Positions 7,147-16,215 of a stretch of DNA of 64,000 nt are shown here, piece after piece (positions within the stretch are counted from its first letter, which is position 1; every line of letters starts with the position of its first letter). The stretch lies in the NCBI RefSeq assembly GCF_042666875.1, contig NZ_JBHTCX010000001.1, positions 13,043 through 77,042 of the forward strand, written 5' to 3'. A program made the translations under genes and the position numbers. Under the pieces are notes generated by a model, which worked only from the letters and a program-made list of their open reading frames with translations, ran no database searches and was not told the DNA's origin. The stretch comes from Brachybacterium sp042666875. GTDB lineage: Bacteria > Actinomycetota > Actinomycetes > Actinomycetales > Dermabacteraceae.

Positions 7147-9156
7147 TCAGCTCTCGCGCACCACCGCCGCGGCGCCGGCGTGCACGGTCACGGCGCCTTC
7201 GACATCGGTGGCCGAGAGCATCTCGTAGCCGCTGACCTGCACCACCTGGTCGCGGTCGGAGTGGTTGAGCACGAACAGGTAGGTGGTGCCGTCCTCCGCG
7301 AAGCGACGCACCGCCTCGACATCGCGGTGCAGCCCTGCCACCGACGGCTCCACGCCGGCCGCGGCGACGATCTCGGCCACCAGGGCCTCGAGCCCCTCGG
7401 CCGACGGGCGGGCGGCGACGTACCAGGCCGCGCCCTCCCCCACCGGGTTCCGGGTCACAGCGGGCCGGCCGTGCAGCGGTCCGTCGGCCCAGCTGCGGAT
7501 CGCTTCGGCACCCTCGAGGCGGGTCTTCTCGCTCCACAGATCGGCCTCGGTGCCGTCGTCCAGATGCAGCACCTGGTCCGCCAGCAGCGGGGCGAACTCC
7601 TCGGTGCGCACGCCGAGCAGGTCACGGAAGGCACCGGGGTAGCCGCCGAGGCGCACATGGTCGTTCTCGTCGACGATGCCGGAGAAGAAAGTGATGACCA
7701 CCTGCGCCCCCGAGCGCGCGGCCGCGGCGAGACGGTCGGCGTCCTCGTCGCGCACCGTGTACAGGGTGGGGGCGAGCACCAGCTCGTAGCCGGTCAGGTC
7801 TGCGTCGACCGGCACCATGTCCACTCCCACGCCGAGATCCCAGAAGGCGGTGTACCAGCGCAGCAGCTCCTCGCTGTAGCGCAGCGCCTGGGTGGGGTGG
7901 GAATCCAGTTCGCTCGCCCACCAGGAGGGATAGTCCACGATGATCGCGATCCGGTTCAGGACGCGGCTGCCGCGCACCTCGGCCAGTGCTTCCAGGGCGC
8001 GGCCGAGCGCGACGGTGCTGCGCCAGATGTCGGTGTCGCGGCCGGCGTGGGGCACCATCGCCGAGTGGAACTTCTCCGCGCCCGCGCGGGACTGGCGCCA
8101 CTGGAAGAACATCACCCCGTCGGCCCCGCGGGCCACGTGCGCCAGGGAGTTGCGCAGCATCTCGCCGCGGCCCTTGGCGCGGTTGCGAGGCTGCCAGTTC
8201 ACGGCGGAGGTGGAGTGCTCCATGAGGATCCACGGGTCGCCGCCGGCCACGCCGCGGGAGAGGTCCGCGGCCAGCGCCAGCTCGATCTGGCCGCGCGGGT
8301 CGTCGGCGATCAGATAGTGGTCGTTGGCCACCAGGTCGAGGTCATCGGCCCACGAGTAGTAGTCCATCCACTTGGTGTCGGACTTGAGCATGAGGTTCGT
8401 GGTGGTGGGGATCTGCGGGGTGATCTCGCGCAGCACGTCGCGCAGGGCCCGGTAGTGGGTCAGCAGCTCGTCGCTCGAGAAGCGGGCGAAGTCCAGCTGC
8501 TGGGTGGGATTGGCGTAGGTCGGCGCCGCGCGCGGCGGCAGGATCTCGCGGAAGGTGTCGTAGCGCTGGGACCAGAACGCGGTGCCCCAGGCGTCGTTGA
8601 GCGCGTCGATCGATCCGTACCGGCGCTCGAGCCAGGTGCGGAAGGCGGCCGCGGCCCGGTCGGAGTAGTCGTGGGGGACGTGGCAGCCCAGCTCGTTGTC
8701 CACGTGCCACAGCGCCAGCGCGGGGTGCTCGCCGTAGCGTTCGGCCATCATCCGGGTCATGCGCACCGCGTACTCCCGGAACAGCGGGGAGGAGACGGCG
8801 TAGGCCTGGCGCCCGCCCTGACCGAGCACGGTGCCGTCCTCGGTGACGGGGAGGATCTCGGGGTGGTGGCGGGTCAGCCACGGCGGCGGCGACGCGGTCG
8901 CGGTGGCCAGGGCCACCTTGATCCCGGCCTCGCCGAGGCGGTCCATGGTCTCGTCCAGCCAGGTGAAGTCGTAGTCGCCCTCGCGGGGCTCGATCGTGGC
9001 CCACGCGAAGATGGCGACGCTGACCAGGTTCACGCCGGCCTCGCGCATCAGGTCGATGTCCTCGAGGCGCACCTCCTGCGGCCACTGCTCGGGGTTGTAG
9101 TCGCCGCCGTAGGCGATCCCCTCGACGCCGACGGGCCAGGGTCGTGCAGCAGTCAT
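7147..9156 (-). CDS. GH42 beta-galactosidase
   Basis: A 669-residue glycoside hydrolase family 42 enzyme. The N-terminal TIM barrel begins IAYGGDYNPEQWP. The acid/base Glu is in WHVDNELGCH (about residue 155) and the nucleophile Glu in ILMEHSTSAVNWQ (about residue 312). Trimerisation and C-terminal beta domains follow, the end reading VHAGAAAVVRES. There is no signal peptide, so it hydrolyses imported galactosides in the cytoplasm. GGAGGAGAC directly precedes the ATG. A LacI-type palindrome (9183-9192) sits 27 bp upstream. The ABC transporter genes further upstream on the same strand are the likely source of its substrate. Confidence 0.93.
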   Translation of the reverse strand: MTAARPWPVGVEGIAYGGDYNPEQWPQEVRLEDIDLMREAGVNLVSVAIFAWATIEPREGDYDFTWLDETMDRLGEAGIKVALATATASPPPWLTRHHPEILPVTEDGTVLGQGGRQAYAVSSPLFREYAVRMTRMMAERYGEHPALALWHVDNELGCHVPHDYSDRAAAAFRTWLERRYGSIDALNDAWGTAFWSQRYDTFREILPPRAAPTYANPTQQLDFARFSSDELLTHYRALRDVLREITPQIPTTTNLMLKSDTKWMDYYSWADDLDLVANDHYLIADDPRGQIELALAADLSRGVAGGDPWILMEHSTSAVNWQPRNRAKGRGEMLRNSLAHVARGADGVMFFQWRQSRAGAEKFHSAMVPHAGRDTDIWRSTVALGRALEALAEVRGSRVLNRIAIIVDYPSWWASELDSHPTQALRYSEELLRWYTAFWDLGVGVDMVPVDADLTGYELVLAPTLYTVRDEDADRLAAAARSGAQVVITFFSGIVDENDHVRLGGYPGAFRDLLGVRTEEFAPLLADQVLHLDDGTEADLWSEKTRLEGAEAIRSWADGPLHGRPAVTRNPVGEGAAWYVAARPSAEGLEALVAEIVAAAGVEPSVAGLHRDVEAVRRFAEDGTTYLFVLNHSDRDQVVQVSGYEMLSATDVEGAVTVHAGAAAVVRES

Positions 9157-9182
9157 GTCTCCTCCATCGCGAGATCATTCGG

Positions 9183-9192
9183 GAAGCGCTTC
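9183..9192. promoter_or_regulatory. Candidate LacI-family operator before the beta-galactosidase
   Basis: GAAGCGCTTC is a perfect 10-bp palindrome with the central CG typical of LacI/GalR-family sites. It lies between the serpin stop and the GH42 start, where a repressor could block transcription into the beta-galactosidase gene. No LacI gene is in the window. Confidence 0.5.
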
Positions 9193-9209
9193 GGCCAGCA
9201 TAGATGCCG

Positions 9210-10565
9210 TCATCGCGTCTGCGTCGGATCGCCGATCCAGCCGACGACGAGCGGGGCGAGCGTCGAGGTCTCGTAGGCGACGACCAGGAAGGGCGAATCC
9301 AGCACGAGTTCGTGCTCCTCCGCGGGCGCCGAGACCGCCTCGGCGACGACGGCCGTGGCCGCTGCCGCCTCCATGCCCTCCTCGTCCACGGTGATCACCG
9401 CCTTCTGGATCACTTGCGAGATGGACAGGTCCGTCTCGGCGGTGATCCCGGAGAAGTCGGCCGCACCGGCATCGAAGGCATCGCTCATGCCCAGCTCCTG
9501 CAGCGGCCCCGACAGCTCGCCGGCCCAGCCGATGTCGAACCCGGGCAGAGTGAGCTCGGTGGCACCGTCGGAGGCATCGAGCCCGCTCAGCAGCGCCGAG
9601 AGGCTGGCTGCAGTGTCGTCGGCGCTCTCCGCCCACGCATCGAGCACGGCGGCCACTTCCTCGAGCGGCTGAACGAGAGCGAGCGCGAGGTCGCCCCCGT
9701 ACGTCCCCAGCGCCGTCGCCCGGCACAGCTCGTCCTCGTACCAGCTGCCGGTCGTGCCGCTGAGCATCTCGACGCTCTTCTCCTCGCCCTCGGCGGTGGT
9801 GAACGTGCCGCCGGAGCGAGTCAGCGTGTCCTGCCAGGCTGCCTTCAGGTGCAGCGCATTGACCAGCACCAGCCGTGTCTGCGCATCGAGGGCGTCCTCG
9901 GGGACCAGCTCCTCGATCAGATCGTTCGTGGCCTCGGCGACCCAGTCGTTGATCCGCTGGCGGGCCTGCTCCCGCTCGGCGTCGTCGGCGAAGTCCGCCT
10001 CGTAGACGCCGCTGGCGAAGTAGGTGGCCAGGCCCTCGAGGAAGCCGTCCTCGACGGCCATCCCCTCCTGCAGCCAGGTGCCGTTCACCAATGAGGCGAC
10101 GGGCGGCTGCGGGGCATCGTCCCCGGCGTTGTCCCGTTCCTGATCGCCCACGGCGGCCAGCACGGTGGCGAGGGTGTTGGAGTCCTGGGCGAGCTCGTCG
10201 ATGCTCCCGCCGAGGGCCTCCTCCATCTGGGCGCGGGTGTCCCCGGCTGCTCCCAGTCCGGCCATGGTCAGCGCGATCTGGGCGGACAGCGGTGAGCACA
10301 CGGCGTTGACGGCGCTGCGGTCGATGCCTGCCCACAGCCGCGCCGTGAAGGGCACGACGCTCTCGCCGGCGCTCTCGGGCGAGCCGGGCTCGGCACGCGG
10401 CAGCTCGGCTCTCAGATCCGGCTCGCCGACCTCGCCCTGCCCGTCGTCGCCGCAGCCCGCCAGAGCGACCGGCGCGAACGGGAGGGCCGCCCCGGCCGTC
10501 AGGACGGAGCGCCGGCGCCACTCCGGGCGACGTGCACGGCGGGGCGGAGCAGCAGTGGTGGCCAT
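9210..10565 (-). CDS. Serpin (serine protease inhibitor) lipoprotein
   Basis: A 451-residue serpin with a secretion signal. The N-terminus (PEWRRRSVLTAGAALPFAPVALAGC) has a double-arginine-like region, a hydrophobic stretch and a lipobox ending in Cys, so it is probably exported and lipid-anchored. The serpin core includes AVNAVCSPLSAQIALTMAGLGA and the C-terminal signature DSPFLVVAYETSTLAPLVVG. The reactive-loop hinge DEEGMEAAAAT (about residues 390-400) has the small residues required of an inhibitory serpin; counting from it puts Val-Ser at the scissile bond. It lies between sugar-permease and beta-galactosidase genes, an odd place for a protease inhibitor. GAGGAC precedes the start. Confidence 0.88.
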   Translation of the reverse strand: MATTAAPPRRARRPEWRRRSVLTAGAALPFAPVALAGCGDDGQGEVGEPDLRAELPRAEPGSPESAGESVVPFTARLWAGIDRSAVNAVCSPLSAQIALTMAGLGAAGDTRAQMEEALGGSIDELAQDSNTLATVLAAVGDQERDNAGDDAPQPPVASLVNGTWLQEGMAVEDGFLEGLATYFASGVYEADFADDAEREQARQRINDWVAEATNDLIEELVPEDALDAQTRLVLVNALHLKAAWQDTLTRSGGTFTTAEGEEKSVEMLSGTTGSWYEDELCRATALGTYGGDLALALVQPLEEVAAVLDAWAESADDTAASLSALLSGLDASDGATELTLPGFDIGWAGELSGPLQELGMSDAFDAGAADFSGITAETDLSISQVIQKAVITVDEEGMEAAAATAVVAEAVSAPAEEHELVLDSPFLVVAYETSTLAPLVVGWIGDPTQTR

Positions 10566-10651
10566 GTCCTCATCGAAGACGGGACGACGGCCCGGTGCAA
10601 GGGCTCCGGCGTGGCGAATCGGCCCCGGGGCCGTGCGGGGCCGGGGCGAGA

Positions 10652-11569
10652 TCACCCCTTGACCGACCCCTCCGTCAGCCCGCCGCGCCAGAAGCGCTGC
10701 AGGACCAGGATGAGGATGGCCAGCGGGATCACCGACAGCAGCGCGCCGCCGACGGTGAGCTGGTAGAACTCCGGCAGCCGGTCGGTCTGGGCCCGCCAGT
10801 TGTCCAGGCCCAGGGTGATCGGATAGAGCGTCTCGTCGGCCAGCATCACCAGCGGCAGCATGTAGTTGTTCCAGATCGCGACGAACTGGAACAGCACGAT
10901 CGTCACCAGGGCCGGGGTGAGCTGCGGCAGCGCGAGCCGGTGGAACAGCCCCAGCTCCCCCACCCCGTCGATCCGGCCGGCCTCCAGCAGCTCGTCCGGG
11001 ACCGCGGCGCTGGCGTAGATCGAGGCCAGGAACAGACCGAACGGGCTGACCAGAGAGGGGATCAGCACCGACCAGTAGGTGTTCGTGATCCCGATGGAGC
11101 TGAACAGGAAGAACAGCGGCAGCGCCACCGCGGTGCCGGGCACCAGCACGCCGCCGAGGACCAGCACGTAGACCAGGCGCCGGCCCGGGAAGCGGTACTT
11201 CGCCAGGGCGTACCCCGCGGCGGCCGCGAAGTAGGTGGCCAGCACCGAGCCGACTCCCGCGTACAGCACGGAGTTCAGCGCCCACCGCGGGAAGATCCCG
11301 CCGTTGGCCGAGAGCACCGCGCGGATGTTCTCGAGCAGCTGGAAGTCCTGGCCGAACCAGAAGCCGCTGGTGCCGAACAGGTCCTCGGTGGACTTGGTGG
11401 CGTTGACGAGAACCCAGTACACCGGCACCAGGAAGTAGATCGCGATGACGGCGAGGATCGCGGTGACCAGGATGGTGGTGGTTGGTCTGCGCCCCGCCTC
11501 GCGGGAACCGGAGCGGCCGTCGGCGACGGGCGCGGCGCGGCGGCGGGTGGGGGTCTGCGTGGTGGTCAT
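10652..11569 (-). CDS. ABC sugar transporter permease, MalG/AraQ type
   Basis: A 305-residue inner permease with about six membrane helices, the first at residues 33-53 (TTTILVTAILAVIAIYFLVPVY). The cytoplasmic EAA loop reads ELLEAGRIDGVGELGLFHRLALP (about 200), which docks the ATPase. It follows the MalF-type permease with a 4-bp ATGA overlap (11566-11569), so translation is coupled. As in many actinobacterial CUT1 systems no ATPase gene accompanies it; a shared MsiK-type ATPase elsewhere is expected. Substrate is probably an oligosaccharide or galactoside, judged from the downstream beta-galactosidase. Confidence 0.93.
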   Translation of the reverse strand: MTTTQTPTRRRAAPVADGRSGSREAGRRPTTTILVTAILAVIAIYFLVPVYWVLVNATKSTEDLFGTSGFWFGQDFQLLENIRAVLSANGGIFPRWALNSVLYAGVGSVLATYFAAAAGYALAKYRFPGRRLVYVLVLGGVLVPGTAVALPLFFLFSSIGITNTYWSVLIPSLVSPFGLFLASIYASAAVPDELLEAGRIDGVGELGLFHRLALPQLTPALVTIVLFQFVAIWNNYMLPLVMLADETLYPITLGLDNWRAQTDRLPEFYQLTVGGALLSVIPLAILILVLQRFWRGGLTEGSVKG

Positions 11570-12450
11570 CGGCGCTTCTCCGTCCAGGAGGAGACTCCCA
11601 GCGCGATCGCCGAGAGCACGAAGGCGGAGACCGCGATGATCACGGCCTGCGCGGCGGCCATGCCGACGTCGTTGTACTGGAACGCGAAGGCGTAGGCGGC
11701 CATGTTCGGGGTGTACTCCGAGGTGATCCCGGCGCTCATGTTCTGCATCAGCCGCGGTTCGGCGAACAGCTGCAGGGTGCCGATGATCGAGAAGATGATC
11801 GTCAGCATCACCGCGGGGCGGATCAGCGGCAGCTGGAGGGAGCGGACGATCCGCATCGGCCCGGCTCCGTCGATCTTCGCCGCCTCGTACAGCTCGCCGG
11901 GGATCGCCTTGAGCTGGGCGATGATGATCAGCATGTTGTACCCGGTGTAGGTCCAGGTCACGATGTTCGCGATCGACCACAGCACCAGTTCGGGGGCCAG
12001 GAAGTCGATGTTGATGCCGACGATCCCGAGGACGTCCACGATGGGGCTGAGCCCGGGGATGTACAGGAAGGACCACAGGATCGTGGCGATCACGCCGGGG
12101 ATCCCGTAGGGCAGGAAGTAGGTGGCGCGGAAGAAGCCGGGCCACCTCGCGCTCGCGCTCTCCAGCAGCAGCGCGAGGATGGTGGCGGCGACGATCATCA
12201 CCGTCACCTGGACCACGCCGAACAGGATCATCCGCCCGATAGAGGCGATGAAGTTCGCGTTCGACAGCGCGGCGACGTAGTTCTCCAGCCCGGCGAAGGC
12301 GCTGGTGACGCCTTCCTCGCCGAGCAGCCCGGAGCGTTCGACGCTGGTGAAGCTGTAGCCGATGGCCATGATGATCGGGATGATCATGGTGCCGATGAAC
12401 AGCACCAGGAATGGCCCGAGCAGGAGCCAGGGGGCGGTCTTCGATCTCAT
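11566..12450 (-). CDS. ABC sugar transporter permease, MalF/UgpA type
   Basis: A 294-residue permease with six predicted helices (first: APWLLLGPFLVLFIGTMIIP). The EAA motif is ELYEAAKIDGAGPMRIVRSL (about residue 190). It overlaps the binding-protein stop by 4 bp (ATGA at 12447-12450) and the next permease by 4 bp, so the three transport genes form one tightly coupled unit. Together with the MalG-type partner it makes the membrane channel of a CUT1-family importer. Confidence 0.93.
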   Translation of the reverse strand: MRSKTAPWLLLGPFLVLFIGTMIIPIIMAIGYSFTSVERSGLLGEEGVTSAFAGLENYVAALSNANFIASIGRMILFGVVQVTVMIVAATILALLLESASARWPGFFRATYFLPYGIPGVIATILWSFLYIPGLSPIVDVLGIVGINIDFLAPELVLWSIANIVTWTYTGYNMLIIIAQLKAIPGELYEAAKIDGAGPMRIVRSLQLPLIRPAVMLTIIFSIIGTLQLFAEPRLMQNMSAGITSEYTPNMAAYAFAFQYNDVGMAAAQAVIIAVSAFVLSAIALGVSSWTEKRR

Positions 12451-13781
12451 CGTGCCTCCTCCGCGTCCAGTCCGATCTCGCGCATGATCCGGACGATCTC
12501 CGCCTGGGTCTCGGCGAACATGTCCGTCAGCGGGACCTCGCCGGTGATGGCGCCGTTCATCCCGTCACCAATGATCGCCATCGCCCGCTGCATGAGCGGC
12601 GCCCAGGTCCACTCGAGGTTCTGACCCTCGGCCATGGGGACGAACACCTCTTCGTTGTAGTTCTGGCCGGAGAAGAACTCGGAGGGCTCCTGACGGACCT
12701 CTCCGATGTAGTCGGCCGCCGGCGACCAGCCGATGCCGGAGTTCTCGATCATGGCGTCGATGCCGACGGGGTCCGTGCACATCCAGGTCAGGAACTCCAG
12801 CGCTTCCGCAGGGTGCGCACTGTTGGACAGCACCGCGGCCGATGACCCGCCGTGGGCGCCCGAGGCGAAACCGTCCTCCCACCTGGGCATGGGCGCGACC
12901 GCCCATTTCCCCTCCGCCCCGGGCGTGGTCTGGATCAGGGCATCGCTCCAGGAGCCGGAGATGGAGGCGAGCACGTCCCCGGCTCCCGCCGCGGCGTACC
13001 AGGGCGTGGAGAAGGCGCCGTACCCGGTGCCGACGAGCTTCTCGGCGAGGATGCCGTCCCAGAACTCCGCGACGCGCATGGAGGCGTCGTCGGTCATGTT
13101 CACGATCCAGCCGTCCCCCTCCGGGGTGAACCACTGCGCGCCGGACTGCATCGCCCACGCGACCGGATGGGAGCCGTCGCCGGGATCGAGGGTGATCAGC
13201 TGCTTGCCGGCCTCGGAGACGGTGCCGGCGAGCTCGCGGAACTCCTCCCAGGTCGCCGGGGGCTCCAGTCCCATCTCGCCCTCGAGCACCTCACGGTTGT
13301 AGAAGGTGCCGACGGGGCCCGTGTCCTGCGGGACGGCCCAGTAGGAATCGCCGACCTTGACCTGGGAGACGGCGCCGGGGTCGAAGGCGGACTCCTGGTC
13401 CGCGAAGCCGTACCGGGTGAGGTCCACCAGCGCGCCGGCGAGCGCGAACTCGGGCACGGACCGCAGCTCCACCTGGGCGATGTCGGGGCCGCCGCCGGCG
13501 GCGACTGCCGAGAGGATCTTGGCGTAGCCGCCGTCGGGACCGCCGGGGATCCAGGTGGTCTCCACGCGGATCCGATCCTGGCTCTGGTTGAAGATGTCGG
13601 CGACCTTCTGGAGGTCTTTCAGCCACGCCCAGTAGGTGAGGGTGACGGGTCCGTCGGCCGCCGGGATGGTGGCCTCGGCGTTGACGCCGCCGGGGTTGGG
13701 CGGCGCGCACGCGGCGGCGGCAGCGGCCAGGGTGGCCGCTCCCGAGCCGGCGAGCGCTGAGCGCCGCGAGAATCTGCTCAT
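12447..13781 (-). CDS. ABC transporter sugar-binding lipoprotein
   Basis: A 444-residue extracellular solute-binding protein, family 1. The N-terminus has a Tat-like SRRSALAG motif, a short hydrophobic stretch and a lipobox ending AAAC (about residue 25), so it is exported and lipid-anchored. The mature part starts with ADGPVTLTYWAWLKDLQKVAD and contains the typical TWEEFRELAGT and PAEALEFLTWMCTD segments. Aromatic residues around GEGDGW/WFTPEG and LEWTWAPLMQ are consistent with sugar binding. First gene of the ABC operon. AGGAGA lies 8 nt before the chosen ATG. Confidence 0.93.
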   Translation of the reverse strand: MSRFSRRSALAGSGAATLAAAAAACAPPNPGGVNAEATIPAADGPVTLTYWAWLKDLQKVADIFNQSQDRIRVETTWIPGGPDGGYAKILSAVAAGGGPDIAQVELRSVPEFALAGALVDLTRYGFADQESAFDPGAVSQVKVGDSYWAVPQDTGPVGTFYNREVLEGEMGLEPPATWEEFRELAGTVSEAGKQLITLDPGDGSHPVAWAMQSGAQWFTPEGDGWIVNMTDDASMRVAEFWDGILAEKLVGTGYGAFSTPWYAAAGAGDVLASISGSWSDALIQTTPGAEGKWAVAPMPRWEDGFASGAHGGSSAAVLSNSAHPAEALEFLTWMCTDPVGIDAMIENSGIGWSPAADYIGEVRQEPSEFFSGQNYNEEVFVPMAEGQNLEWTWAPLMQRAMAIIGDGMNGAITGEVPLTDMFAETQAEIVRIMREIGLDAEEAR

Positions 13782-14134
13782 GGGGCTGGTCTCCTCTCCT
13801 CGTCCTCGAGGGTGAGGCCACCATAACCGCACGCCCCGAACGTTCCCCGAACCCGACGGGAAGCGGTTGCCGTGTCGGCCGTTCCGCCGGCCGGAACAGC
13901 GGCCCGCACGGCCGCGCCCGATCGGGCGGAACCGCCCATACCACCCCATGGATCTGTGACGTCCGACGCGTCTGGCGCACACCCGCGCTGATCACCGAAA
14001 CGTTTCGGTTATCCCGCTCCTACTCGGTGGTAGCGTGACCGGCCGTCAGCACGAGCTGCCCTCCGCCGGTGCGCCTCCCTCCTCGGGTCCACGCCGGCGG
14101 CGGCCCCTCTTTTCCCACGTTCCAAGGATTCCTC
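13782..14134. other. Divergent control region between ABC operon and SSS symporter
   Basis: About 350 bp without a gene. It holds a perfect LacI-type palindrome at 13994-14009, an 8-bp GAACGTTC palindrome at 13838-13845 near the ABC side, a TATGGT-like -10 for the minus strand near 13820, and a TAGCGT -10 candidate at 14031-14036 for the symporter. Several short GC-rich inverted repeats lie between 13870 and 13950. Confidence 0.5.
13994..14009. promoter_or_regulatory. LacI-family operator
   Basis: ACCGAAACGTTTCGGT is a perfect 16-bp palindrome with the AACGTT centre characteristic of LacI/GalR/CcpA-type sites. It overlaps the expected -35 region of the symporter promoter (-10 TAGCGT at 14031-14036) and could also act on the divergent ABC operon. 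Confidence 0.7.
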
Positions 14135-15832
14135 ATGGTCGACATCCGCCTGGATGCACAGTGGATCGACTACGCGATCATCGCGTTGTACTTCGCGTTC
14201 GTCCTCGGCGTCGGTTGGTACGCCAAGCGCGGCGTCTCGAACTCGATCGAGTTCTTCCTCTCCGGTCGCTCCCTGCCCGCCTGGGTCACCGGTCTCGCCT
14301 TCATCTCCGCCAACCTCGGCGCCGTCGAGATCATGGGCATGTCCGCCACGGGTGCCCAGTACGGCCTGCCGACGATGCACTACTTCTGGGTCGGCGCGAT
14401 TCCGGCGATGCTGTTCCTGGGCGTCGTGATGATGCCCTTCTACTACGGCTCCAAGGTGCGCTCGGTCCCCGAGTTCATGCGCATGCGTTTCGGCACCGGC
14501 GCCCACCTGGTCAACTCCCTCAGCTTCGCCGTCGCCCAGCTGCTGATCGCCGGCGTGAACCTCTCGCTGCTGGCCACGATCGTCAACCGCCTGCTGGGCT
14601 GGCCGATCTGGGTGGGCCTCGTGCTCGCCGCGGCGTTCGTGCTGTTCTACATCACCGTCGGCGGTCTCTCCGCCGCCATCTACAACGAGGTGCTGCAGTT
14701 CTTCGTGATCGTCGCGGCCCTGCTGCCGCTGACGCTGATCGGTCTGCACCGTGTGGGCGGCTGGCAGGGCCTGACCGAGCGCGTCGCCGGTGACGGCATG
14801 CTCGGCTCCGAGCAGCTGCACACGTGGCCGGGCGAGCAGCTCTCCGGCTTCGACAGCCCGGTGCTGTCGGTGGTCGGCATCGTGCTGGGCCTGGGCTTCG
14901 TACAGTCCTTCGGCTACTGGACCACGAACTTCGTCGAGGTCCAGCGGGCCATGGCCTCCAAGGACCTCACCGCCGCCCGGATGACGCCGATCATCGGCGC
15001 CTTCCCCAAGATGTTCATCCCCTTCATCGTCATCATCCCCGGCATGATCACCGCGGTGCTGGTGAACGAGATGGTCGACTTCAAGCAGTACGCCTCGGCC
15101 GGAGATGCCGAGGCGGCCGCCGCCACGGGCGTGACCTACAACGACGCCCTGCTGCTGCTGATGCGCGACGTGCTGCCCAACGGTCTGCTCGGCGTCGCGA
15201 TCGCGGGCCTGCTGGCCGCGTTCATGGCCGGCATGGCCGCGAACATCTCGGCGTTCAACACGGTTGCCAGCTACGACCTGTACCAGCAGTACGTGAAGAA
15301 GGACGCGCCGGATGCCCACTACACGTTCGTGGGTCGCGTCGCCACCGCCGCCGCCTGCGTCATCGCGATCTTCACCGCACTGATCGCCGGTCAGTTCTCG
15401 AACCTGATGGACTACCTGCAGGCTCTGTTCGGGTTCTTCAACGCGCCGCTGTTCGCGACGTTCATCCTGGGCATGTTCTGGAAGCGGATGACGCCGACGG
15501 CCGGCTGGGCCGGCCTGGTCGCCGGCACCCTGGCGGCCGTGGGCCTGTGGGGCTCCTCGACGTTCTTCGGCGTCTTCGAGCTGCCCGGCCAGGGCCTCGC
15601 CTTCGTCAGCGCCTTCGCCGCGTTCGCGGTCGACATCATCGTCTCCGTCGTGGTCACGCAGTTCACCGCTCCCAAGCCGGTCCTCGAGCTGAAGGGCCTG
15701 GTGTACTCCGAGACCGCGAAGGCCGACCTGGTCGATCCCGAGGAGAAGAACCTCGCCTTCTACCGCCGCCCGGTTCCCATGGCCTTGATCGCTCTGGGCC
15801 TCGTCGTCATCCTGAATATCGTCTTCGCGTGA
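14135..15832 (+). CDS. Sodium:solute symporter (SSS family), sugar-type
   Basis: A 565-residue SSS-family transporter with about 13-14 membrane helices, beginning DYAIIALYFAFVLGVGWYAK. The conserved SGRSLPAWVTGLAFISANLGAVEIMGM segment (about residues 45-72) and TNFVEVQRAMASKDL (about 265) match the SglT/YidK sugar symporter group. AAGGATTCCTC precedes the ATG at 14135. A LacI-type operator upstream supports sugar-responsive control. A small two-helix protein is encoded 22 bp downstream. Confidence 0.9.
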   Translation: MVDIRLDAQWIDYAIIALYFAFVLGVGWYAKRGVSNSIEFFLSGRSLPAWVTGLAFISANLGAVEIMGMSATGAQYGLPTMHYFWVGAIPAMLFLGVVMMPFYYGSKVRSVPEFMRMRFGTGAHLVNSLSFAVAQLLIAGVNLSLLATIVNRLLGWPIWVGLVLAAAFVLFYITVGGLSAAIYNEVLQFFVIVAALLPLTLIGLHRVGGWQGLTERVAGDGMLGSEQLHTWPGEQLSGFDSPVLSVVGIVLGLGFVQSFGYWTTNFVEVQRAMASKDLTAARMTPIIGAFPKMFIPFIVIIPGMITAVLVNEMVDFKQYASAGDAEAAAATGVTYNDALLLLMRDVLPNGLLGVAIAGLLAAFMAGMAANISAFNTVASYDLYQQYVKKDAPDAHYTFVGRVATAAACVIAIFTALIAGQFSNLMDYLQALFGFFNAPLFATFILGMFWKRMTPTAGWAGLVAGTLAAVGLWGSSTFFGVFELPGQGLAFVSAFAAFAVDIIVSVVVTQFTAPKPVLELKGLVYSETAKADLVDPEEKNLAFYRRPVPMALIALGLVVILNIVFA

Positions 15833-15854
15833 GCGCGGACGGAGGAGATCACTC

Positions 15855-16178
15855 ATGAGTGCACACAAGGACAGCAGCGCCGCCGACGTCCCCGACGGCA
15901 CGCACGTCGAGACCACCGGGGCCTTCGACATCCGCAACTTCATCGGCGCCCTGATCGGGCTCTTCGGCATCGTCGTGACCCTGATGGGTCTGTTCGCCTT
16001 CACCGAGGCGGAGGCCGCCAAGACCGGCGGGGTCAACGCCAACCTGTGGGCGGGCCTGGCCATGATCGTGGTCGCGATCGCGTTCGTCCTCTGGACCAAG
16101 GTGGACCCGCTGCGCATCGTCGTGCGGGACAACGAGGAGGGTGCCGAGGCACCTCGGGACATCGCTCCTCTGGAGTGA
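15855..16178 (+). CDS. Small two-helix membrane protein, partner of the symporter
   Basis: A 107-residue protein I do not recognise by name. It has a polar N-terminus, two hydrophobic segments (about 27-48, NFIGALIGLFGIVVTLMGLFAF, and about 65-81, WAGLAMIVVAIAFVLW) and an acidic C-terminal tail. GGAGGAG stands 7 nt before the ATG. The 22-bp distance to the symporter gene and the hairpin that follows show the two form one transcript, so it is probably an accessory or regulatory subunit of the transporter. Confidence 0.75.
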   Translation: MSAHKDSSAADVPDGTHVETTGAFDIRNFIGALIGLFGIVVTLMGLFAFTEAEAAKTGGVNANLWAGLAMIVVAIAFVLWTKVDPLRIVVRDNEEGAEAPRDIAPLE

Positions 16179-16215
16179 GGGCCTGAGACCCCGCTCCCTC
16201 TCCGCAGGACCGATC

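Noticed and set aside
6869..7537. Upstream extension of the Gfo/Idh frame through the 278-bp intergenic region
   Set aside because: The added residues are low-complexity, overlap the GH42 gene end, and a good Shine-Dalgarno supports the start at 6868.
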